A stretch of DNA of 64,000 nt from Haloarcula marina (GTDB taxonomy: Archaea; Halobacteriota; Halobacteria; Halobacteriales; Haloarculaceae), in contig NZ_CP100404.1 of assembly GCF_024218775.1 (NCBI RefSeq), positions 1,674,001 to 1,738,000 of the forward strand, read 5' to 3'. Positions within the stretch are counted from its first letter, which is position 1, and the number at the start of each line of letters is the position of its first letter. Below the pieces are notes generated by a model. It saw only the letters and a list, made by a program, of their open reading frames with translations, had not been told where the DNA came from and did not search any database. A program made the position numbers and the translations under genes. Below are positions 8,406 to 15,747 of this stretch, piece after piece.

Positions 8406-9226
8406 TCCCCGCGTCGACAGCGGTCGGCCAGGAGCGCCTGAATCGTTTTCACTGCGAATCGTCCGACCGCCCGACCACGCGGGAGCGTATAGACCCGTCC
8501 GAGGTCATCCGCCGACAGCCTCACCGGTTCGAACGCCTCGTCGGTGACGCGCTTCACGCCGTCGGCGAGGACGTGGGCAGATGTCCGATAGAGACGACGG
8601 CGAACCGTCCGCCACCGGCGCGCATCGTCGATAGGCACGCGGTGTAAGGAGACGATTTCGCCGCCGTCGAGGCGTTCAGTTAGCCGCTGGAGGGAGACAC
8701 CCGCTTCGGGTTCGTCCCGGACGAACTCCCAGAACCCGGGAGGCTGTCCCCGATACTCGCGCAGGTCGCCGTGGTGAAACCGGAGAACACCGTGTGTCGG
8801 GGCCGTCAGTACCGGGCCGGTCAGGAATTCGCCGCCGAAGTACAGCGCCACGTCGGCGATGTCGGCGACCGTCTCGACCGTCTCGGCGGGGAGGCGGTGC
8901 TTCCACCCGTCGACCACCGACGGCGTACACGCGTGAGTGGTCACGCCGTCGAAGCAGGTCACGTCCGACAACCTCACGGTGCGCTTCTCCGGAGCGGAGC
9001 CGTATACGCTGTTGTACAATGAGGTACAGCCACTCACAGCCGCCCACTCACGGAGTTCGAGGGCGCGCCGGATTCGGTCGCCCGTCGTCCGTTCTCTCGG
9101 AACGCGGAGCTCGACGACAAGCGACAGTGTCGCGTCGCATTCGCGCAGCACGCGTTCGAGCGCGTCGACTTCCCATCGGGCCAGCGTCGGTCCGGCCAGG
9201 ACGGCGATTCGCGTGAGGTCCGTCAC
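8366..9226 (-). CDS. Formyltransferase-fold protein (putative sugar N-formyltransferase)
   Basis: The 286-residue protein has the formyltransferase core in its middle part. The segment FHHGDLREYRGQPPGFWEF corresponds to the NxHxxxLPxYRG loop, with His in place of the usual Asn two residues before the second His, and LDGGEIV matches the end of the fold. Family members transfer a formyl group from 10-formyl-tetrahydrofolate to an amine. In a glycan cluster an amino sugar is the likely acceptor, but the His-for-Asn change makes activity uncertain. It follows the deacetylase gene by 4 bp on the same strand, so the two form an operon. Confidence 0.65.
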   Translation of the reverse strand: MTDLTRIAVLAGPTLARWEVDALERVLRECDATLSLVVELRVPRERTTGDRIRRALELREWAAVSGCTSLYNSVYGSAPEKRTVRLSDVTCFDGVTTHACTPSVVDGWKHRLPAETVETVADIADVALYFGGEFLTGPVLTAPTHGVLRFHHGDLREYRGQPPGFWEFVRDEPEAGVSLQRLTERLDGGEIVSLHRVPIDDARRWRTVRRRLYRTSAHVLADGVKRVTDEAFEPVRLSADDLGRVYTLPRGRAVGRFAVKTIQALLADRCRRGDYSPPDDVVETPL

Positions 9227-9230
9227 GGCG

Positions 9231-10178
9231 TCACGGCCGCTTCGTCGGCGACTGCGCCCGAAGGGTCTCCCGCGCTACCTCGCGCATCGTCGCGACGCTG
9301 AGGTCCGTCTGCGCTCGCGTTCGGTCGATAGCGTCCAAAACGGCGCGGATTCGCTGGAGGTCGTCGTCGTCGGTGAGATTGTTCGGGTGAAGCCACAGGT
9401 GACAGACGCCGTCGCGCCGCGCGGCCGCCTCGATGCCGAGACGGGCCTGTTTGACGATGGGGTCGCCGACCGTCGCCGATAGCGCCCGCCGCGCGACGCC
9501 CTCGAACCCGAACAGGTACAGCGACGCCGGGATGTTCACGAGGCCGTGTTCGTCGATTTCCGGTGTGACCAGCGGCGGCGGTTGTTCGACGACTGTCGCG
9601 CGCGCGAGCTTTCTGGCCGGTTTCGCCAGTGAGCCTGCAGAGTGTCTGTTCGGCTTTCGTCCGCGGTAGCACGTGAAATCCGTCTCTGCCAGCGCGCCGC
9701 GGTGCCCGACGCGGTTGCGCGGGAAGACGAACGAGTCCATCGAGACGCCGAACGCCTCGGCGGCCTCGACGGCCCGTTGACACTCGGCGCTCGCCAGTTC
9801 TGGCGTGGCGTACGGGGCACCGAACTCGACGTGTGAGTAGGTGTGGGACCCGACGTCGTGCGGGACCGGGCCGTCGACGAGCGGTCGAATCAGGTCCGGC
9901 GCGAACCGCAACTCCGCGGCCATCGCGTCGGGACCGCGTTCGTGGTCGAACCATCCCGGCGGGGACGGATGACCGACGTGCGCGCCGTTACACTCCTCCT
10001 CGAACAGGTGGCCGACGACGGCCCACGTCGCCGGAACGTCGAACTCTTCGAACAGCGAGACGAGTCGCTCCCAGCCCCATCTGGAGCGCTCGATGCGGTC
10101 GGTCGGTCGTTCTTCCGGGGGGTAGTCGTGGAACCCCCAGCCGAGTTCGGCGTCCACTGAGACGACGACGGTTCCCAT
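9231..10178 (-). CDS. Polysaccharide deacetylase (NodB-like)
   Basis: This protein of 315 residues begins MGTVVVSVDAELGWGF, the beta-strand and acidic metal site of the NodB fold. GSHTYSHVEFG supplies the HxxxH zinc ligands, and HLWLHPNNL supplies the late His motif. I place the start at 10178: an ATG there lies 35 nt from a TATAAC box, whereas the upstream in-frame GTG at 10199 would be only 14 nt from it. The enzyme would remove N- or O-acyl groups from a sugar or oligosaccharide. It has no signal peptide, so it probably acts on a cytoplasmic precursor. It heads a two-gene operon with the formyltransferase-like gene, which could reuse the freed amine. Confidence 0.75.
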   Translation of the reverse strand: MGTVVVSVDAELGWGFHDYPPEERPTDRIERSRWGWERLVSLFEEFDVPATWAVVGHLFEEECNGAHVGHPSPPGWFDHERGPDAMAAELRFAPDLIRPLVDGPVPHDVGSHTYSHVEFGAPYATPELASAECQRAVEAAEAFGVSMDSFVFPRNRVGHRGALAETDFTCYRGRKPNRHSAGSLAKPARKLARATVVEQPPPLVTPEIDEHGLVNIPASLYLFGFEGVARRALSATVGDPIVKQARLGIEAAARRDGVCHLWLHPNNLTDDDDLQRIRAVLDAIDRTRAQTDLSVATMREVARETLRAQSPTKRP

Positions 10179-10207
10179 TTGTTGCCGAGTGGCTGTCACC
10201 CCTCTTG

Positions 10208-10213
10208 GTTATA
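10208..10213 (-). promoter_or_regulatory. TATAAC promoter element (reverse strand)
   Basis: On the minus strand TATAACCAA lies 35 nt before the ATG at 10178, supporting that start over the GTG at 10199. Confidence 0.5.
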
Positions 10214-10304
10214 CGACGTAGACGCATCGGTAGCATCAGCTTACCACTGTTCCCGCAGGGGGTTTCAAGACGGGGGTCTATCGACTCGACTGAGACAGGT
10301 TCTC

Positions 10305-10310
10305 CATAAC
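10305..10310 (+). promoter_or_regulatory. CATAAC promoter element
   Basis: CATAACAAA lies 30 nt before the ATG of a 24-codon reading frame at 10335 and about 100 nt before the acetyltransferase start, so the first codon read on the transcript would be that of the short frame. Confidence 0.5.
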
Positions 10311-10334
10311 AAAGCCCGGGAGTGGCCGAACTGG

Positions 10335-10409
10335 ATGCAGATGAACGGGTTTGATACAATCGACCGTCCCGCGGCGGTCAGTACGTTCGAACAGGGTGCG
10401 GACCGATGA
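10335..10409 (+). CDS. Possible 24-residue leader peptide coupled to the acetyltransferase
   Basis: A short frame starting MQMNGFDTIDRP begins 30 nt after a CATAAC box, where a leaderless transcript would start. It ends with a TGA that overlaps the ATG of the following gene (ATGA). This is the layout expected of an upstream peptide that couples translation to the next gene. The peptide resembles nothing I know and has no run of a single amino acid that would suggest attenuation. It may simply be leader sequence without function. Ribosome profiling or a conservation check across relatives would decide. Confidence 0.35.
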   Translation: MQMNGFDTIDRPAAVSTFEQGADR

Positions 10410-10987
10410 GTCAGAGCCAACTCGGAACCGGCTGTCGTATCGCGGACTCGGCGCGGATTCTGCCGCCCGAACAGGAGCAGACGCCCGCTCACATCGGCGA
10501 CGACGCGGTCGTGCGCTCCGGGACCATCATCTATCCGGACGTGGTGGTCGGCGACGGCTTCCAGACAGGACACGATTCGGTCATCCGCGAACAGACGACT
10601 ATCGGCCACGACGTGCTCGTGGGCACGCAGACAGTCATCGACGGTCAGTGCGACATCGGCGACGACGTGAGCATGCAGACCGGCGTGTACGTCCCGCCGC
10701 ACACCGACATCGCCGACCGGGTGTTCCTCGGCCCGCGAGCGGTCCTCACGAACGACCCGTATCCGCTCCGTCGCGATGTGGACCTCGTCGGGCCGAAACT
10801 CGAAGACGACGTGTCCGTGGGCGCGAACGCGACGATTCTGCCCGGCGTCACCGTCGGCGAGCGGTCGTTCGTCGCGGCCGGGGCCGTCGTCACCGGCGAC
10901 GTGCCGCCGAACACGCTGGCTATCGGCACCCCCGCAAAGCACCGGCCGCTCCCGGAAGTTCTCGACGCGCCGAACGAGCACCGATGA
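10406..10987 (+). CDS. Left-handed beta-helix acyltransferase (WbpD/WlbB-like N-acetyltransferase)
   Basis: The 193-residue protein consists of hexapeptide repeats ([LIV]GxxxX) from about residue 28 to 185, which form a left-handed parallel beta-helix trimer that binds acetyl-CoA in its grooves. The segments VFLGPRAVLTND and GANATILPGVTVGERSFV closely resemble the WbpD/WlbB branch, which acetylates the 3-amino group of UDP-2-acetamido-3-amino sugars. That fits the aminotransferase and oxidoreductase genes in this locus. It opens a tight operon: its stop overlaps the next start (ATGA), as do the next two junctions. SAT/xenobiotic acetyltransferase branches remain possible. Confidence 0.8.
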   Translation: MSQSQLGTGCRIADSARILPPEQEQTPAHIGDDAVVRSGTIIYPDVVVGDGFQTGHDSVIREQTTIGHDVLVGTQTVIDGQCDIGDDVSMQTGVYVPPHTDIADRVFLGPRAVLTNDPYPLRRDVDLVGPKLEDDVSVGANATILPGVTVGERSFVAAGAVVTGDVPPNTLAIGTPAKHRPLPEVLDAPNEHR

Positions 10988-11757
10988 CACGAGACTTCAC
11001 CGACGCGGCGTACGCCAGACTCCTCGATACGGCCCTCGACGCCGGGTACGAGTTTCTGACGGTCCGGGACTACATCCGGTGTGACGACCTGCCAGAACGG
11101 TTCGTTGTCCTCCGGCACGACGTGGACCGGAAACCCGAAAACTCGGCCCGGTTCGCGCGTATCGAGGCCGAGCGCGACGTTCCCAGCACCTACTACTTCC
11201 GGACGATAGACAAGGTGTTCAAGCCGGAGATACTCCGGGAAGTCGAATCGCTCGGCCACGAGGTCGGCTACCACTACGAGGACTTAGACCGCGCGGACGG
11301 GGACGTGGTGGAGGCCCGCCTCTCCTTCGGCGACCACCTCGAACGCCTCCGCGAACACGTCACCGTCGACACCGTCTGTATGCACGGCAATCCGCTGACA
11401 CCGCACGACAACCGCGACATGTGGGACACGGCGGCGGACCTCGAACCGTGGGACCTCCTCGGCGAGGCGTACCTCTCGATGGACTTCACGGACGTGACGT
11501 ACTTCTCGGACACCGGCCGGACGTGGGAAGACGGTGCGCTGAAGATCAAAGACCACACGATGGGCGAAGGCGAGAAGCGCGTCAGCGCCGACACGACGGC
11601 GGACCTCGAAGCGCTCCTTCGGAGCCATCGCGTCGACCGTGCGTGCCTGTTGACCCACCCCAACCGATGGGCCGACTCGACGCCGGAACTGGTCGCCGAA
11701 GTCGCGAAGGACACCATAACGAACGTCGGCAAGCGAGGGCTGACGCTCCTCAGATGA
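10984..11757 (+). CDS. Polysaccharide deacetylase-like protein
   Basis: A 257-residue protein with the NodB-type opening FVVLRHDVDRKPEN (catalytic/metal Asp pair) and a later HEVGYHYED segment carrying His ligands, followed by CMHGNPL and CLLTHPNRW. It lacks a signal peptide and membrane segments. The group of deacetylase-like proteins starting with RHDVD occurs often in glycan gene clusters and may act on cytoplasmic lipid-linked or nucleotide sugars. The start ATG overlaps the TGA of the acetyltransferase gene and its stop overlaps the next start, so expression is coupled. A true activity cannot be proved from sequence. Confidence 0.7.
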   Translation: MTRDFTDAAYARLLDTALDAGYEFLTVRDYIRCDDLPERFVVLRHDVDRKPENSARFARIEAERDVPSTYYFRTIDKVFKPEILREVESLGHEVGYHYEDLDRADGDVVEARLSFGDHLERLREHVTVDTVCMHGNPLTPHDNRDMWDTAADLEPWDLLGEAYLSMDFTDVTYFSDTGRTWEDGALKIKDHTMGEGEKRVSADTTADLEALLRSHRVDRACLLTHPNRWADSTPELVAEVAKDTITNVGKRGLTLLR

Positions 11758-12791
11758 ACGTCCACTTCGAAGTCGGCCACCCGGCCCACGTTCACCTGTT
11801 CAAACACGCCATCTGGGAGTTGCAGGACCGGGGTCACGAGACGTTCGTCACCGCCCGCGAAAAGGAGGTGACCACGGACCTACTGGACGCCTACGACATC
11901 GACTATAAGGTGTTGTCGCGGCAGGCCGACTCGACGCCGAAACTCATCTTGGAGTGGGCGGTCCGCGAACTCAAACTCATCCGCGCCATCCGGCAGTTCG
12001 ACTCGGACGTGGTGGTCAGCCACCTCAGTCCGGTCGCGGCGCAGGCCGCGAAACTGACCGGGACGCCGAGCGTGACGTTCACCGACGACGAGGTGGAGAC
12101 GCGCACGCTGGCGAAACTGACCGTCCCCTTCACCTCGCGCATCTGTACCCCGGCGTGCTTCGAGTTGGACTACAACGGCAAACACCGCCGCTACGACGGC
12201 TATCACGAACTCGCGTACCTCCACCCCGACCGCTTCGAACCGGACCCCGAACCGCTGCGCGAAGCGGGCGTCACTGTCGACGAACCGTACTACGTCCTGC
12301 GGTTCGTCTCGTGGGCCGCGCACCACGACGTGGGCCAGTCGGGCTTCAGTAACGCCGCGAAACAGGAACTCGTCGAGTATCTCTCCGAGCGCGGGCAGGT
12401 GTACATCACCAGCGAATCCCCGCTCCCCGCGGCGTTCGAGGAGTACCGCCTCCCGGTGCCGCCCGAGACGATTCACGACCTGCTGTACTACGCCGACGGC
12501 TACGTCGGCGACTCACAGACGATGGCTATCGAGGCGGGCGTCCTCGGGACGCCCGCAGTCCGGTCGAACTCCTTCGTCGGCGACGACGACCTCTCGACGT
12601 TCCGCGAACTCGAAGAGTGGGGACTCGTCTACAACATCCGCGACGAGAACGAGGCCGTCGAGAAAGTGAAATCGCTCGTCGAGAGTCCCGAGACGGCCGC
12701 CGAGTGGGACTACCGACGAGAGCGCCTGCTCGAAGAGCGCGTCGACGTGACCGACGTGGTCGTCGAGGAGACGCTGGCCGCGGGCCGATGA
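11754..12791 (+). CDS. DUF354-family glycosyltransferase-like protein
   Basis: The 345-residue product starts MNVHFEVGHPAHVHLFKH, the typical N-terminus of DUF354 proteins, which have the two-Rossmann-domain GT-B fold seen in UDP-GlcNAc 2-epimerases and MurG-like transferases. GYVGDSQTMAIEAGVLGTPAVR near residue 245 is the conserved nucleotide-sugar-binding segment of the C-terminal half. It probably transfers, or epimerises, an activated sugar in the cytoplasm. Overlapping ATGA junctions at both ends place it third in a four-gene coupled operon. Within DUF354 the donor sugar is not predictable. Confidence 0.75.
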   Translation: MNVHFEVGHPAHVHLFKHAIWELQDRGHETFVTAREKEVTTDLLDAYDIDYKVLSRQADSTPKLILEWAVRELKLIRAIRQFDSDVVVSHLSPVAAQAAKLTGTPSVTFTDDEVETRTLAKLTVPFTSRICTPACFELDYNGKHRRYDGYHELAYLHPDRFEPDPEPLREAGVTVDEPYYVLRFVSWAAHHDVGQSGFSNAAKQELVEYLSERGQVYITSESPLPAAFEEYRLPVPPETIHDLLYYADGYVGDSQTMAIEAGVLGTPAVRSNSFVGDDDLSTFRELEEWGLVYNIRDENEAVEKVKSLVESPETAAEWDYRRERLLEERVDVTDVVVEETLAAGR

Positions 12792-13678
12792 GCTACCCTA
12801 CCGCCGACGAGTGGGTCCCCGAAGACCACGAGTTCGCCCTCTGTCTGACCCACGACGTGGACCGCCCGTACAAGACCTACCAGTCGCTCTTTTACGCGCT
12901 GACGCGGCGCGACCCGTCCCACCTCCTCGACCTCGCCCCGCACCGGACGCCCTACTGGACGTTCGACGACCTGCTCGACTTCGAGCGCGAAGCGGGGGTG
13001 CGGTCGGCCTTTTACATGCTCGACGAGCAGTCGCTGTTCGGCGACCGCCCGATGTCGGAGTGGCTGACGATGGAGGGCTGGCAACTGTTCGCCGGACGGT
13101 ACGACCTCGAAGACGACCGTATCCGGCGACTCATCCGAACGCTCCGCCGCGGCGGATGGGAGGTCGGACTGCACGGTTCCTACGAGGCCGTAAACGACCG
13201 CGACCGCCTCCGAGCGGAGAAAGACCGACTCGAAGGTGTCCTCGGAGAACCCGTCGTCGGCGGCCGCCAGCACTACCTCCGTCTCGAACGCCCCGAGACG
13301 TGGGAGCACTACCGCGCCATCGGTTTGCAGTACGACACGACGCTCGGGAGCCCCACGGAGTACGGGTTCACCGACGGCTACCACCCGTTCCGTCCCTTCG
13401 ACGACGAGTTCGTCGTCTTCCCGCTGACCGTGATGGAGGCGGCGCTGCCGGACCCCGCCGAGGACTTCGACCGCGCGTGGGCCGAGTGTGAGTCCCTCCT
13501 CGACGAGGCCGACGACAACGACGCGGTGATGACCGCGCTGTGGCATCCCCGCTATTTCAGCGACGACCATCCCGGGTTTGGCCGCCTCTACCGTCGCCTC
13601 GTCGAGGCGGCGCTGTCTCGCGGTGCGTGGGTCGGACCGCCCGGTGACCTCTACGCCGACCGCTTAGGAACCCGATAA
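12788..13678 (+). CDS. Polysaccharide deacetylase-like protein (third in the locus)
   Basis: The protein (296 residues) has the motif LCLTHDVDRPYKTY near residue 25, a middle segment GWEVGLHGSYEAV with the His ligand, and a late LWHPRYFS. These are the three landmarks of a degenerate polysaccharide-deacetylase barrel. No signal peptide is present. Its start overlaps the end of the DUF354 gene, so it is the last gene of the coupled group 10406-13678. Since three deacetylase-like proteins sit within 4.5 kb and differ strongly from one another, each probably treats a different substrate or step. Confidence 0.7.
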   Translation: MSYPTADEWVPEDHEFALCLTHDVDRPYKTYQSLFYALTRRDPSHLLDLAPHRTPYWTFDDLLDFEREAGVRSAFYMLDEQSLFGDRPMSEWLTMEGWQLFAGRYDLEDDRIRRLIRTLRRGGWEVGLHGSYEAVNDRDRLRAEKDRLEGVLGEPVVGGRQHYLRLERPETWEHYRAIGLQYDTTLGSPTEYGFTDGYHPFRPFDDEFVVFPLTVMEAALPDPAEDFDRAWAECESLLDEADDNDAVMTALWHPRYFSDDHPGFGRLYRRLVEAALSRGAWVGPPGDLYADRLGTR

Positions 13679-13679
13679 C
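13674..13679 (+). promoter_or_regulatory. GATAAC promoter element
   Basis: GATAACCAA, a variant of the locus element, overlaps the stop codon of the preceding gene and lies 41 nt before the next ATG. Confidence 0.35.
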
Positions 13680-13714
13680 CAATACCGTCGCCAAGTGACT
13701 CCGGAGCGAGCAAG

Positions 13715-14719
13715 ATGGAAGTCGAACGATTGACACTCTCGGAGTGGGGGGACGCACTACCCGAGACCGGTTACGAGGTGTTCCACACGCCAGCGGCGCT
13801 GTCGGCAATCGACGCACACGTCGACGGGGAACTCGTCCTCTACGGCGGTTTCAAGGGCCATCAGGCAGTCGGTCTGATGCCCATCGTGGAGACGCGACGA
13901 ACCATCGGTCGAACTCTCATGTCGCCCCCGCCGGGGATGAACATCCCGCGGTTGGGGCCGATAGTGATGCCGACCAGTCCGAAACAGCGCAAGCGCGAGC
14001 GAGTGAACAAGAAGTTCGTCGAGGCGGTCCTCGAAGACCTCGGCGCGATGGGACCGCTCTCGCTGGTCAGAATGCTGACCCCGCGACAGTACGGCGACCC
14101 GCGGCCGTTCCAGTGGGCCGACTTCAAACTCTCGACGCAGTTCACCTACGTCGTCGACCTCGACCAGCAGGGCGTCGACCCGGTGCTCTCCTCGTTCAGC
14201 AAGAGCCTCCGACGGGACATCCGACGGGGCAGCGAGAGCGACATCACCGTTTCAGTCGAGGGCCTCGACAGCGCACGGGAGATATTCGAGGCGACGCGGA
14301 CCCGCTACAACGACCAGAGCCGCGGCTTCCCGATGACCTGGGACTACGTCCGCGACCTCTTCACCGGACTCGGCGACGACGCCCGCGCGTACGTTGCCCG
14401 GACCGGCGACGGCGAGTTCCTGTCCGGCGTGACGGTGTTGTACGGCCCTGAGACGGCGTACTTCTGGCAGGGCGGGACGCGGATGGACCACGATGGGGTC
14501 AGCGTCAACAGCCTCGTCCACTGGCGGGTCATCGAGGACATCCTCGAAGACTCCGCGCTCGAACAAGTCGACGAGTACGACCTCATGGGCGCGAACACGA
14601 AGCGACTGTGTGACTACAAGGGGAAGTTCGCAGGCGAACTGGTTCCGTACTACACCATCGAGACGGATAGCACGGCAATGAACCTCGCGAAATCGGCCTT
14701 CATGGCCGTGACACGGTGA
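13715..14719 (+). CDS. FemAB/GNAT-fold acyl- or aminoacyltransferase
   Basis: This 334-residue protein has the double GNAT architecture of FemAB and BioF2-like transferases. A first half contains GLMPIVETRRT. The second half, from about residue 150, contains SFSKSLRRDIRRG, then the acceptor/cofactor strand FLSGVTVLYGPETAYFWQGG, and ends with the YDLMGANTKRLCDYKGKFAGEL segment typical of the family. Bacterial members add amino acids to peptidoglycan precursors or acyl groups to exopolysaccharide. Archaea lack murein, so here it likely modifies an amino sugar of the surface glycan. The neighbouring glycosyltransferase start is within six bases of its stop, indicating co-transcription. Confidence 0.75.
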   Translation: MEVERLTLSEWGDALPETGYEVFHTPAALSAIDAHVDGELVLYGGFKGHQAVGLMPIVETRRTIGRTLMSPPPGMNIPRLGPIVMPTSPKQRKRERVNKKFVEAVLEDLGAMGPLSLVRMLTPRQYGDPRPFQWADFKLSTQFTYVVDLDQQGVDPVLSSFSKSLRRDIRRGSESDITVSVEGLDSAREIFEATRTRYNDQSRGFPMTWDYVRDLFTGLGDDARAYVARTGDGEFLSGVTVLYGPETAYFWQGGTRMDHDGVSVNSLVHWRVIEDILEDSALEQVDEYDLMGANTKRLCDYKGKFAGELVPYYTIETDSTAMNLAKSAFMAVTR

Positions 14720-14724
14720 CTCCA

Positions 14725-15669
14725 ATGCGTGTACTCAACCTCGTCACGAACAAGGACGCCCAGTTCTTCCGGGCGCAGGTCCAGGAGTTAGAGCGACGCG
14801 GCGTCGAACTGACCACGCTCTCGGTGCCGGGCCGCAACCGCTCCGAGTCGATCGACCCAGACGAGGACGGCCAGCGGTCGGTGCTGGACTACGTCCGCTT
14901 CTACCCGTCCGTCCTGGCGAACTCGCTGGACGACTACGACCTCATCCACGCGAACTACGGCCTGACCGCGCCGATGGCCGTCGCCCAGCCGAAACTACCG
15001 GTCGTCCTCTCGCTGTGGGGGAGCGACCTGATGGGCAAGTACGGTCCCGTCACCCAGCGGTTCGCCCGCTACTGCGACGAGGTCATCGTCATGTCCGACG
15101 GGATGGCCGAGATTTACGAGGGCGAGTGTCTGGTCATCCCCCACGGCGTCGATTTAGAGCAGTTCCGCCCCATCGAGCGCGGCATCGCCCGACAGGAACT
15201 CGGATGGCCCAAGGACGAACACATCGTCCTGTTCCCCTATCCGCCGAAACGTGACGTGAAGAACTACCCGCGCGCAGAGCGAATCGTCGACCGGGTCAGC
15301 GACCGAGTCGACGGGCCGGTGTCGCTCCGGACGGCGACGGGCGTCGCCCACGAACGAATGCCGTACTACCTCAACGCGGCCGACGCGATGATTATGACTT
15401 CGCTCCGCGAAGGGTCGCCCAACACCGTCAAAGAGGCGATGGCCTGCAACCTCCCCGTCGTCTCGACGGACGTGGGCGACGTGCGCTCGCGCCTCGCCAC
15501 CGTCGAACCGTCGACGGTCAGCGACGACGACGACGCGTTAGTCGAGGGCCTCGCCTCGGTACTCGATGCGGGGCACCGGTCGAACGGGCGAGAGTACGCC
15601 CGCGACATCTCGCTGACTCGGATGGGCGAGCGCCTCGTCGCCGTCTACGAGGACGTAGCACAGAACTGA
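14725..15669 (+). CDS. Glycosyltransferase family 4 (GT-B)
   Basis: I start the protein at the ATG giving MRVLNLVTNKDAQFFRAQV, the usual GT4 N-terminal strand; an alternative GTG at 14716 overlaps the previous stop. The 314-residue product has an N-terminal acceptor domain and a C-terminal donor domain with ADAMIMTSLREGSPNTVKEAMAC. The latter is the EX7E motif (Glu of LREGSPN and Glu of VKEAMA) that binds the sugar-nucleotide. It would add a sugar to the growing lipid-linked glycan on the inner membrane face. It is the last gene before a new CATAAC promoter. Confidence 0.85.
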   Translation: MRVLNLVTNKDAQFFRAQVQELERRGVELTTLSVPGRNRSESIDPDEDGQRSVLDYVRFYPSVLANSLDDYDLIHANYGLTAPMAVAQPKLPVVLSLWGSDLMGKYGPVTQRFARYCDEVIVMSDGMAEIYEGECLVIPHGVDLEQFRPIERGIARQELGWPKDEHIVLFPYPPKRDVKNYPRAERIVDRVSDRVDGPVSLRTATGVAHERMPYYLNAADAMIMTSLREGSPNTVKEAMACNLPVVSTDVGDVRSRLATVEPSTVSDDDDALVEGLASVLDAGHRSNGREYARDISLTRMGERLVAVYEDVAQN

Positions 15670-15702
15670 GAATAAATACGACCATACCGCCCACAGAGAA
15701 TC

Positions 15703-15708
15703 CATAAC
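15703..15708 (+). promoter_or_regulatory. CATAAC promoter element
   Basis: CATAACAAT lies 45 nt upstream of the ATG at 15748, implying a leader of roughly 15-18 nt. Confidence 0.45.
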
Positions 15709-15747
15709 AATGTCAGGACACTCCCCAGCAGGGTTCAGATAGTCGTC

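Noticed and set aside
11715-11720. CATAAC sequence 39 nt before the DUF354 gene start
   Set aside because: It lies inside the deacetylase coding region and that junction is already translationally coupled; it may be chance, so I did not count it with the intergenic elements.
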